From positions 377,501-441,500 of the forward strand of contig OX345650.1 in NCBI GenBank assembly GCA_947044365.1: DNA of 64,000 nucleotides, written 5' to 3'. The stretch is from Petrosia ficiformis. Lineage: Eukaryota > Porifera > Demospongiae > Haplosclerida > Petrosiidae. Below are positions 30,201-40,005 of this stretch, piece after piece. Numbering within the stretch: position 1 is the stretch's first letter; each line of letters starts with the position of its first letter. The translations under genes were made by a program, and so were the position numbers. The notes under the pieces were generated by a model, which searched no databases, was not told the DNA's origin, and saw only the letters and a list, made by a program, of their open reading frames with translations.

Positions 30201-33200
30201 TAACTTCACTTCAAAATGAGAAAGATCATCTAACAATGTCACTTCAGAGAGAGACAGAAGCCAGAAGCTCATGGGAAAAAGAAAAGGTATATTATTGGTC
30301 TAGAGAGCAGATATTTTCACCTAATTAATTATTCACGAGGGGCATCGTCAATTATTTGCATATGTTAATGAATATTTCTACACAGTTCTTGGTCTACAAC
30401 CTGAATGGAGTGACAAATTTTCAACTTTTAGGTTAAAATAGTCATAAAATGTAACATACATGTAGGTTAAGTTTAAATTAGCCATTGACCATCAATCTCA
30501 CAGGGGCTTGGGCACAGGGAAATACCTCCTCTTCTCCCCCTCAGTAGGCCTGTAGTCATGTACTCTACATATCAATTAAAAGTACATATATGTCTGCTAT
30601 TAAAAGATTATTATGAATATAAACATATTAAAGATGTCATAAAATGTTTCGTGTTATACTGTTGAATCAAAATTATGAAATAATGCATTAAAATTATTAG
30701 AATTATCTTCATTGTGTGAGTTAATGCTACTATTATCACTGACACTCATAACAATCACATCAGATGTTTTCTGTCGTGATTCTACTCTATGAGATATTGC
30801 TCTTTCAATTTTCCCTGCCACAAGATTATAAGCATCCACGATATTGTCTCTATCACGATACTTATAGAAATACACTGCAACGGAATACATCACTAGAGAC
30901 ACCAGTGTAATACACGATCTTGTTATGTGTGTAGCCATTGTGTTACCATACTTAGTTAAATCCACTGCATCCAATGAAATCCTCACTAGGTCCATCGCAT
31001 ACCAAAGACCTATTAAAAGCCCCTGCATGCTATGAGGTGCCTGAGCTATGATAAATTCTAATCCTGTCAAGAAAACAAGAAGATCGGCCAGTCCATTGAG
31101 AATTTCAGAAACCACTATACAACTCAACAGTACTAAGGAAACTGTGTTACCAATATCATATTCATTGACCATTAATATTGTAAGTGTGAAGAGAGATGAA
31201 ACCAAACCACAAAACAAGCCAAGCCAGAATCGTTTGAGCATACTTGGTGTGTAGTTATTAAGTAGTGGTTTAATAACTAGTTGATATATTGGAATCACTA
31301 GTATAATAGTCATTTCTGTAATGTAGTCTGTGTTTTTAGTTATTAAGAATTGGACAAGAGTGGAATTTTGAGGTGTGTGTATATCAAGCATGTTACCAGT
31401 ATCTTCAACAGCTCTTAACCCAAACAATGAAGCTAAGAGTAACAATATATAAAGAAAACTCTTCGTGTCCTCTACTTCCTCTGTGCTGAATGGTCCACCG
31501 TATTTAGTTTTGCCGAGATCAATCCTGGCAGGGGTATCCTCTTCCCAATATGTTAAAGCACTTCGTCTTTCGGGTAATTTGTGTTTCCATGTGTATTTTA
31601 GTACCTGATATATAGTACTAACAGGATTACTACGTGTCACTTGTACGTACATGTGATGTCGAGATGCATGGAATGTGGCAATCCCCATAGTAGTCAACAC
31701 GACTTGTGTTATAGCCAGTAGCAAAGTGAAATATTGTAATTCTATACCTGAAAGTTGTTTAGGGATAACAATACTGACTATTATTATCATATAGTACACT
31801 AAGACACTACCAAGCTTTGTAGTCCAATAATACCAATGAATGAATGAACTCAACTGCTCTGACGATGCCTCTAACATCTGGTCGGTACCAAGTTGGATTG
31901 CTGTTGCACTGAATATACCATTACCTAGCAATGCTGTGCCTAATGCTACTGAACCAGCCACCCAGAAGCTTAAATATTGTAGATACAATGGAAAGAAAAC
32001 TGACACAGCGCTTAATGCTATAGCTGCAACCATTCCTAGTAAGATGAAATATAGACTGGCACCTACTGCCCAGTAATGAGTTATATATGCATCAGCTAAC
32101 CAGCCAAGAAATGGATAGAGAAGCAGTACAGCACCATTAATACCCAAACTAATTGATAATATCATTGTGTTTAGTAAAGATTTGTCGGATTCTGTTCCTC
32201 CAGGAAGAACTGTGAAGAAGTTAGCTATAATACTCCATGTTATTATTAATAATACTGGCCATTGTCCAATATAGAAATAATGTGTACATCTTTTGATGAG
32301 ATTTCTTCTTCTTCTAGCACTATTATCCTTTCTTTGCTGGTCTTGTTGATTCTGTTTCAGGAGTGGCTCTCTTTCTTCCTCTGTTTCAACTTCTATTATC
32401 AATGAAGCAACATCCATTTTGTGTCTCTCAGCTCAATGTTATCACACCACACCTCATTACCTATGTATACTAATTCACATGTAGATTTGATAACACCTTA
32501 CTGTACACACATAACACAATCTATAGAGCACTCTGTTATCTATGGTCACACATGCACACTTTAGTTGTTTGTATTCAGACACTGTAGATCCACGTGACCT
32601 CAATTCTTTATTTCTTTGTTAGACTCGTCTCCATCAACAGCTCTTAGTATGTGAGAGACGAACGACAGAAATGAGTACTGAACTTGAGCATGTGAAGAGT
32701 GAAATGTTGCAACAGGTAAAATGTACATGCAGTTACATGTACATGTACATTGCTTATTCAATTATTACATGTACATGTACATTGCTTATTCAATTATTAC
32801 ATGTACATGTACATTGCTTATTCAAATATTACATGTACATGTACATTGCTTATTCAATTATTACATGTACATGTACATTGCTTATTCAATTATTACATGT
32901 ACATGTACATTGCTTATTCAAATATTACATGTACATGTACATTGCTTATTCAAATATTACATGTACATGTACATTGCTTATTCAAATATTACATGTACAT
33001 GTACATTGCAAATTCAATTAGTACATGTACTGTACATAATTATATAATTATCTTTAATTCTTTATAGACCACTTCCAGCCTAACCGCAATAGAGACTTTA
33101 AAAGCTCAATTATCAGAGTCAAATGAATCAACCAATCAGATCAAAGCATCATACAGGCATAGCCAATCAGAATTACTAAAACTCAAACAAGAATCAAAAA

Positions 33201-36200
33201 GAAGTGACGGTAATTTGGAAGAGGCCGATAGAGCTCTCTTAGATCTACAACATCAACTCACTCTCGTACGACAAGAAAGAGATTCTTTATCAACAAGATT
33301 GGGATTAAGTCAAGCTCAAACTAATCAACTCAAGAAAGAGAAGAAGAGATTAGAGGATGAGAGTATAAAATTACAGAGAGATTTATCTGCAGTAGAGAAA
33401 GAGAAGAGTTCTAATGATACTGAATTAACTACAATAAGAACACAATTAATATCAAGTGAAGAACAGTGTGTGAAGATTAAAAAAGAATCGAGGTAAGTAA
33501 TATGAGAAGAGTGGAACTAATTCATTAAAATTATGAGGTTAGTTAATTCAACTATTACCTAGCTGTACTTACTGTAATACAAAAAAATGATACATATATA
33601 CTTGTAACAGGAGCTCATGACTTGTAATAATGACATGGTTAATAATCAATTATAATTAAATTTGAGAAAACTGAGGGTACTATACGTGTGGTAACTATTT
33701 TAAGCAAGTCTTCATTACCTATATTTGTTTCCTCAGTATGCTTAGAGAGTTCAGTCAAAATCATTCACAACAACAGCTGGAAAATATAACCCAACAATTA
33801 GTACACAGATCACAGGAGCTCCAAGAAAGTGAAACAGATCGAACACAACTTCAGAGCAGAGTAAAGAAACTAGAGAAGTACATACTTGTACATGTATGTA
33901 CATGTACATGTATATGTACATACAATAATGACCACTTTTAGTTATAGTTATAGTATGACTAGTTATAGTTATAGTTAATTAACTAAAATAGTATAAGGCG
34001 GCTTACTAAAAGGGTTTTAGTTTTAGTTAACTAACTAAAAGTGCCATTATTAGCCAATTTTTAGTTAGTTATAGTTATTGCAGTAGACTTTAGTGATGTG
34101 CGATACGTATCGATATATCGAAATATCGATATTTTCGTTCAATATCGTGATACAATATTAGCTTTTGGGTGTATCGATACACTGGAATGGACAGTTTAGT
34201 AAACATGGTTTTTCTAATTTGTGTAATTTGATACCTAAAAGTAATTATAAAAAGCTAGTGAGCATAACTTTCATTGATTGCTTTTACCATTTCTTGACAA
34301 ATACATCCAAATAGGACATTTATTTACTTTTTATAAGTGTTTCAATATTATTTCAAATATCGTGATACTGTATCATATCGTGATATTTTTGGCAGCGATA
34401 CGCAATACTATTATTTAGTTGTATCGCACATCCCTAGTAGACTTGTAATTTAGTTATAGTTTAGTTAACTAAAAATCACAATGACGTACTAAAAGGAGTT
34501 TTAGTTTTAGTTATAGTTAACTAAAACAACACTAGTTCTATAAAATGTACTTAATATATAATTATGATTCATTCTTGCATTTATTTTTAATTTCTTCTGT
34601 TTCACAGTAAACTTCATGAAATGGCTTTTAATCATGAAGTGAGTTCTACCCAGTTACAAGATAATATGCGTAATGTAGTAACCAATCTTGATAACACACT
34701 TACACAATTAGACTCTACTCAAACCTCAAACACTCAGTTACAACAAAAAGTAAGCAGAAATACTGAAGCTCGGGAGAAATATAATATTATTATATATACC
34801 TCATCAGAAGAGTTGATAAACCGATCATTATTTTAGATATTAGATTTAGAGGAAGAAGTTGCTGGATGGAGAAAACAGCTAGGAGAGAGAGAAGAGGTGT
34901 GTTTACAGTTAAGAGAATTACTTGAAGAGAAGAATTCCAGAATTCAAGAACTAGAGACCAATATATCTAAACTTCATCAGGTGCTTGAGGCTATATCATA
35001 TGATGTATCCATTAGTTAGTTGTTACTGTATATCCATTTAATATTAGGAGCTTATCCAGTCATCCACTGCTACTGATGATCACACACAAAGACTTGTTTC
35101 TCAGGTGACATGAATGATTATGATATTTATGTATCAATAATTGTAATATGATTCATATAATTGTTATATACAATTAATGTTGTATCAATGATATTGATGA
35201 ACGATTATATATTTTTCAGGTCCATAGTTTACAAACGTCTGTGAAAAACCTTCAGGAAGAGAGAGATAATCTAAATAACAAACTAGATTTAGAGTTGGAA
35301 CAAAACCAAACGACATATCAAACTGAGAAAGAACTCAGAGAAGAGAACTCAAGACTTCAAGACCTCCTCAATACAAGTCTCTCGCTTAACGAAAATCTCC
35401 AGTCTTCGATAGAACTAAGTCAAGTAGAGTCCTTCGATATCAAGACCCCTTCATCCTCCTCTGTTAATGAAACTAAACCTTCTCCTGGTAGTCTTTCATA
35501 TCAATACCTAGAATCTCCACCAAAGTATACACCATTAACTCAATTCACTTCTCCGGCAACTGAAGTATTGCTTTTAAAACAGCAGTTAGCAGAAGCTCGT
35601 CAAACCTGTTTGAAACTTGAACGACAGCATGGTCAAGACAAAACAGAAATGGCAAAGATCCATGGTTCTTTGCAAGCACTGGTTAAGATTCAAGATCACT
35701 TAGGCAACGAGAACAAATCTATATTTAACTCTGTATCCACTCTTGAAGAAGAGAGAGATGCTTTTAAAGAAGAAGCAAAGCGATTGGGCAGCGAACTCAT
35801 CATTGTTCAAGAAGACATTGAACTAATGAATACTGCAATGAGTTGTTGCAAAGACAGCTTGATAATCCAGTTAGAAGAGCTAGTTGAACAGGTAAAGGTA
35901 AATCCAGTGTCTGAGCTGCACGAGAAACTTAGTGAACATCTCTGTCAGCTTAAAGAAAGAACTATGTTAGAGACATTCAAAGCATTGAATTTGGTTTTCG
36001 AAACATTGAGTTCTTTTATGACACAGATGTGTGAAGAGAAATGTAAACTAGAGCAACATGTTGAATCAACAAACGAGAGTCTGACGATTGCACAAGCTGA
36101 AAGTCAACAAAGAAAAGAAGAAGTGGTAGATCTTGAAAAGAAAGTCACTCATCATATTGAACAAATTAGTATGTTGAAGGAGCAGTTAGAAATGGGAGAG

Positions 36201-38259
36201 AAAGTTATTGACCAGAAAAAGAAAGATTTAGTTGAATGTCAGATGGAGTTGGAGAGAATGAAGCAGCTTGAATCAGAAAGAGACAAAGAAGGCCATTTTA
36301 TGGATGGATACAAAAAAGACTTAGAGACACAGTTTCAAGTGAGCAACAATTGTGTTTGAAATGATTGTAAGTAAATAATGATTTCTGATTCTCGTTTCTT
36401 AAGGCTAAACTGAGTGTGTTAAGAGAGAAACTTATAGAGAGAGAAAATGAAGTGTCTTCATTAAATCGTGTTCAACAGGAGCTAAAAGAGAATTTGTTAC
36501 AAGCTGAACTCACCTTGGATTCTGTGAAAACAGAGTCAACTGAAACAAGAAGTGAGATCCAAATGCTCAGGAGTAGACTGGCAAAATATGAGATCACATT
36601 TAAGACTGAGAATGGTTTATTGGAGAATGAAGTGAATAAACAAAGTGAGGTATTACATCTATTGAAAATGGAGGCAGAAGAAGTTGAGGTTAGCAGGGTT
36701 GGAAATAAGTGGGACCCATTGCACTTGGACACTGAAATTAGGAACATTAAATGTGATATTATAATCCATGCTAGCTTTACATTAGTGAATCCTGGTGAAT
36801 GAATTATTATTAGGCTTGTCTTGGTAATAATATAACACATGTATATATGATTACTATAATATGTTGTGATGAACAACTCCTTATTTCAGGAGAATAGCAG
36901 AATTACGCAATCTATCACTGAATCACAGCTGGAACAGTTGAGTAAATGTGAAAGTCACGTCTCCCAGCTACAAGCTGAAGTTGAAATGTTAAGAGCAAGA
37001 AAGACTGTAATTACGAAATATTTACTAGCTCATGAATATTCACAAGAAGAAACTCTTGCAAAGGATAGAGAGGAACTGGCAATAGAGAATGAGCAACTGG
37101 TAATGGAGAATGATGAACTGAGGCAGGAACTAACAAGCCTTAGTGAAACGACACAGCACTTAAATGAAGTAGTAGAGGTACTTGGAATCAGACTAGAGGA
37201 AGTGCAGGAAGAATATGAAGAAGAGAAAGAACTGCAGCAGAAAATGATGGATGATGAACGTGATAAACAACTCAATGATGTGAAACTTGGGAAAATAGAA
37301 TTAGAAACTGCTCACAGGCAACTTAAACATCACTGCAATTTGTTAGATAATGACCTTGAAACTGAAAGATTAAAGATTAGAAGAGTTGAGAGGGAAAGAG
37401 ATTTGCTGGAATCTGAAATGAATACTTTGAAAGAACAGTTGACAATAGCAGCTGAACAGAGAAAAGAAGATCAGAGGTCACTTCAACAGAAGATAATAGA
37501 GAGGTGATATATACATTATTAGATGTCACAAAGTGTTTTCATTCTTCATTACAGAGAAGCTGTCATATCAGAGATGCAGTCTACACTGGAGAGAGCAGTT
37601 AATGACAGAGAAGAGTTAGAAAAGAGACTCCACAATTCATCACAAAGTGGATCTCTTGATGGAAGTATTAGTAACAATAAAAAGGTATACTGTTAATGAA
37701 TATAACTGCATTACTATTATCCATTTTTTCTTATAAATAGGTTGATAAATTGAAGTTAAAACTCAAGCAACAAGTTAGACAGACAAATCATCTTCGAATG
37801 AAACTAGGTACATCTTAAAAGTGGTTCCTGTAATGATACAAAGCCTTGTATCATGTGAATGTATTGTACAATACACTTCCTTTTACATTGTCTGACGCAA
37901 CATAACATAAAGATATGATCTGATTCTATCTTTCTATACATTTCACCGATCAGTTTTCAGAATTTTATCATAACATAATGATGCAACGCAAGGCTTTGTG
38001 TCATTTTGTGAACTCAACATTACAATTAAGGACTGCTCACTTCATATTCTTTCATCTCAATCTTCCATTTCTCTGATTCCTTACCTCAGGGTATTGTCTA
38101 TCTGAATTAAGATTACATAAACAGCTGAAGACAGAGTTGGACACACAGATATCAAAACTACAAAATGCTTTAACAGTTTCTCAACATCAATATAAACAAT
38201 GTTTTGAGAAACTGTTACAAGCTGAGAGTGTGGGAGTGAACCATTCCATACATCTTTAG
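27204..38259 (+). CDS. Long coiled-coil protein, unidentified (centrosomal or golgin-like?)
   Basis: About 17 exons, roughly 1,400 residues, from ATG 27204 (MLAMNGPSSDVQTWVDLL) to TAG 38257-38259. E1 27204-27443 and E2 29043-29102 are in phase 0, as are E5 ending 30286 and E6 starting 32623. The largest exons are about 33068-33492, 35220-36340, 36404-36690 and 36890-37505. Nearly every exon is heptad-type Glu/Lys/Leu/Gln-rich sequence (RERDALRERLSDIE; KKRLEDESIKLQRDL; LEEEVAGWRKQLGE; ENEQLVMENDELRQEL). A Pro/Ser/Thr-rich break near 35430-35560 (SPPKYTPLTQF) interrupts the coil. It has no membrane segment or enzymatic motif. Length and pattern fit a centrosomal, ciliary or Golgi tether protein, but I do not recognise the family. 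It hosts two TTAA MITEs, a hAT MITE and a nested antisense transporter gene in its introns. Confidence 0.75.
27535..28147. mobile_element. TTAA-flanked MITE, copy 1 (613 bp)
   Basis: The element is bounded by TTAA at 27531-27534 and 28148-28151. Its ends GGTGGTACTAGGGAGTGGGC and, reverse-complemented, GGTTGTAGTCTTTTCCGTGGGC form about 43-bp imperfect inverted repeats sharing GTGGGCGGATG.NACTCCAATCAGTTTC (read as blocks). There is no transposase. TTAA targeting suggests piggyBac-type mobilisation, although the GG ends are not canonical. Confidence 0.85.
28198..28810. mobile_element. TTAA-flanked MITE, copy 2 (613 bp), same as copy 1
   Basis: Flanked by TTAA at 28194-28197 and 28811-28814. Length equals copy 1 and I saw no differences on reading. 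Orientation is the same. Only 46 bp of ordinary sequence plus the TTAAs separate the two. Small reading frames inside are identical in both copies and match no known protein. Confidence 0.88.
29210..29540. repeat. ACATGT-rich repeat with ACTACAGTCAACA-AATATCTATTATA units
   Basis: Three to four copies of TACAAGTGTAAATWTCTATTATAGA followed by ACAGTCAACACAATATA and ACATGTACATATATG. The last copy leads into the real exon near 29546 (KTVTHNGNTDE). The repeated unit resembles the acceptor region of that exon, so these may be decayed duplicates of the splice site. Confidence 0.6.
30654..32417 (-). CDS. POT/PTR (SLC15-like) MFS transporter, single exon, nested in an intron
   Basis: One uninterrupted 587-codon frame, ATG 32417 to a stop at 30654-30656. 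The N-terminus carries EREPLLKQ and a basic cytosolic stretch RRRRNLIKR. About 12 hydrophobic segments follow. LGWLADAYITHYWAVG matches the POT-family signature between TM2 and TM3, and the cytosolic loop LTYWEEDTPARIDLGKTKYGGPFSTEEVEDTKSF is of a type seen in invertebrate POT-like expansions. The PTR proton-peptide substrate motif ExxER is not obvious in TM1, so the substrate cannot be assigned. The C-terminal tail is Asn/Ser-rich. It lies entirely inside the intron 30287-32622 of the coiled-coil gene, on the opposite strand. Being intronless where neighbours have many introns suggests a retrocopy origin (inference). Confidence 0.85.
   Translation of the reverse strand: MDVASLIIEVETEEEREPLLKQNQQDQQRKDNSARRRRNLIKRCTHYFYIGQWPVLLIITWSIIANFFTVLPGGTESDKSLLNTMILSISLGINGAVLLLYPFLGWLADAYITHYWAVGASLYFILLGMVAAIALSAVSVFFPLYLQYLSFWVAGSVALGTALLGNGIFSATAIQLGTDQMLEASSEQLSSFIHWYYWTTKLGSVLVYYMIIIVSIVIPKQLSGIELQYFTLLLAITQVVLTTMGIATFHASRHHMYVQVTRSNPVSTIYQVLKYTWKHKLPERRSALTYWEEDTPARIDLGKTKYGGPFSTEEVEDTKSFLYILLLLASLFGLRAVEDTGNMLDIHTPQNSTLVQFLITKNTDYITEMTIILVIPIYQLVIKPLLNNYTPSMLKRFWLGLFCGLVSSLFTLTILMVNEYDIGNTVSLVLLSCIVVSEILNGLADLLVFLTGLEFIIAQAPHSMQGLLIGLWYAMDLVRISLDAVDLTKYGNTMATHITRSCITLVSLVMYSVAVYFYKYRDRDNIVDAYNLVAGKIERAISHRVESRQKTSDVIVMSVSDNSSINSHNEDNSNNFNALFHNFDSTV
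32735..33030. repeat. 32-bp minisatellite TTGCTTATTCAATTATTACATGTACATGTACA, 9 copies
   Basis: Regular 32-bp unit with AATTATT/AAATATT variants in the intron between exons ending 32716 and starting 33068. Every unit contains ACATGTACATGTACA. Reading frames through it are artefacts. Confidence 0.95.
33942..34540. repeat. TTACTAAAAGGRGTTTTAGTTA-family repeat, split by a hAT element
   Basis: Left part 33942-34090 and right part 34437-34540 match the uninterrupted copy at 2541-2695 (TTACTAAAAGGG; TTGCAGTAGACTT; GTAATTTAGTTATA; TCACAATGACGTACTAAAAG). The intron also contains many TAGTTAACTA palindromes. Confidence 0.7.
34091..34436. mobile_element. hAT-superfamily MITE, 346 bp, with perfect 8-bp TSD
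   Basis: Ends TAGTGATGTGCGATAC and, reverse-complemented, TAGGGATGTGCGATAC form 16-bp inverted repeats with one mismatch. The 8-bp target duplication GTAGACTT is at 34083-34090 and 34437-34444. Internally it is rich in ATCGATA palindromes (TCGATATATCGA; ATATCGTGATAC). There is no transposase. Confidence 0.92.
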
Positions 38260-38548
38260 ATCCAACTAGATTATATAATAATAATAGAATTAATAATAAT
38301 TATAATAATTAGGTATTAGTGTTTGACATTTTCATTACATCATTTACTAACTCTCAGTTTTTTTTTACTCTTTAACTACGACATGATATAATTGATTCTT
38401 CTATAAATAATTTTAAAGATTATATTACATGAACCACTTAGATGATCATGTTGCTTACAGGTAAAAAAAACAATATAAAACCTCTTATATACAAAGACAA
38501 TTGAGAATACCATGAAATAATATCATTACTATGAATAATTCTAATCCC
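38260..38548. other. convergent 3' intergenic region
   Basis: 289 bp between the coiled-coil stop and the NUDT16 stop. It is AT-rich, with AATAATAATAATTATAATAATTA near 38278. Nothing else is recognised. Confidence 0.6.
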
Positions 38549-39902
38549 TCAATAAAATGCACTTGTAACAGTCACTACAGTATCAACAGTTCCACTTCTC
38601 TTCAATGCTTTTTGTAGCTCTGCATCTGATAATAGACCTCTTTGTTGAATACCAGTAACAAGTTGAGTACGCGCATTACCTATAAACTGATGTTTTAAAA
38701 AGGCAGGAAATCCCAGTCCATTTGGAAGAGTATAAAGAGGACATCGAATGAGTCCTAAAACCTAAAAAATATATATAACTTTAAAAAATACTCCCAGCAT
38801 AGTACTAGCAGTTTCTTGAAACCCGTTTCATATAAAACTCTGACCTCTAAAAGCAGTGCCTGATTGTACTATATAAACTGAACTATTAAAGTGTATATCA
38901 AATTGCAAAATACTTTTTCTATAGACACTTAGAAAACAATGGTACAAGCACTCTTCATTTGAGATTATGAATTTTAGCTGAAATGGGAATAGTGGAATGA
39001 TAATCATTAGCCCACCTCTTGTCCCCAATCATGTGATAGTAACGCTTTCTTTTCTAAATCAACAAACAGCTCTTTAGACACTTCCTTAGCATAAAAATGA
39101 AGACAGAATTTGGTATGGTCAGAATAATGAGTGATCACATGATCTTCTTTTGTAATTGTAAGTTCCGATGGTGTAACTCCTAGCTCCTCATTACACTCTC
39201 GAGTACATGCTTGTTCTGGAGTTTCATTACCATCAGCAATACCACCTGTAAATCCAAGTGTTCCATCAAATCTTAACTGCATCTAACATACATTAAAAAA
39301 ATACTATTATTGTATTACATGTACATGTAGTTAAATCTAATTCTTATTAAAATTCTTGTTTATTAACAAACTGTGCATATGTATGTACACTAATTACATA
39401 CACATGTACATGTACATAGAATGTGTACATACGCATGTACATGTATATAGTACATTAATTAATATGTACATACACATGTACATGTAGATAGTACATTAAT
39501 TAATATGTACATACACATGTACATGTAGATAGTACAATAATTAATATGTACATAGTACATTAATTAATATGTACATACACATGTACGTGTACATAGTACA
39601 TTAATTAATATGTACATACACATGTACGTGTACATAGTACATTAATTAATATGTACATACACATGTACATGTACACAGTACATTATTTCAGAACAAGTGA
39701 TAGCTCTATCATAATAATTTGATGTACATACGTATGCATACAGGTACAGACATGTTACACTAACCAATATTGCATAACCCATATCGTAGGTTCCAAACAG
39801 TTTTTCATTTAATTTAGTATATAGCATTGCATGGGAGGCTTGTTTAGACCCCTTTGGTAGTTGTTGGATATCGTCAGGAGCCATCACTCTGTAGGACTCC
39901 AT
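38549..39902 (-). CDS. NUDT16: NUDT16-like Nudix hydrolase (snoRNA/mRNA decapping type)
   Basis: Three exons in exact frame: 39902..39765, 39282..39016 and 38761..38549, giving 205 residues, close to human NUDT16 (195). The start MESYRVMAPDD is the most upstream ATG I could support; an internal ATG at 39884 is possible. The Nudix box GIADGNETPEQACTREC, NEELGV fits GX5EX7REUXEEXGU with all catalytic Glu present. MQLRFDGTLGFTGG precedes it, and VLGLIRCPLYTLPNGLGFPAFL, FIGNARTQLVTGIQ follow, which is the NUDT16-specific C-terminal pattern. It likely hydrolyses capped RNA and (d)IDP in nucleus or cytosol. The intron 39764-39283 is a 41-bp minisatellite. Confidence 0.92.
39390..39685. repeat. 41-bp minisatellite TTAATTAATATGTACATACACATGTACATG..., about 7 copies
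   Basis: The unit is TAATTAATATGTACATACAC followed by ATGTACATGTAGATAGTACAT. One copy is shortened near 39530. The array fills the NUDT16 intron 1. Confidence 0.93.
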
Positions 39903-40005
39903 TCTCCGATTACTTCCGTTATCTCGGTATGTCGGCGATGAAGTCACTCCGTGTATGTCAGTACACTTCCGTTTACAAATCACATGACAGTTACATGAGT
40001 GGAAG
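39903..40005. promoter_or_regulatory. shared divergent promoter, NUDT16 (-) / ABCA (+)
   Basis: 103 bp separate start codons 39902 (-) and 40006 (+). Two ACTTCCGTT motifs, near 39912 and 39966, match ETS-type (CGGAAG) sites. No TATA box is seen. The function is inferred. Confidence 0.6.

Noticed and set aside
32735..33030. Possible CRISPR-like array (32-bp unit, 9 copies)
   Set aside because: Head-to-tail minisatellite with no unique spacers, in an intron of a eukaryotic gene.
39903..39983. Extended NUDT16 start at 39983
   Set aside because: That codon is GTG, not ATG, and the added residues do not match NUDT16.
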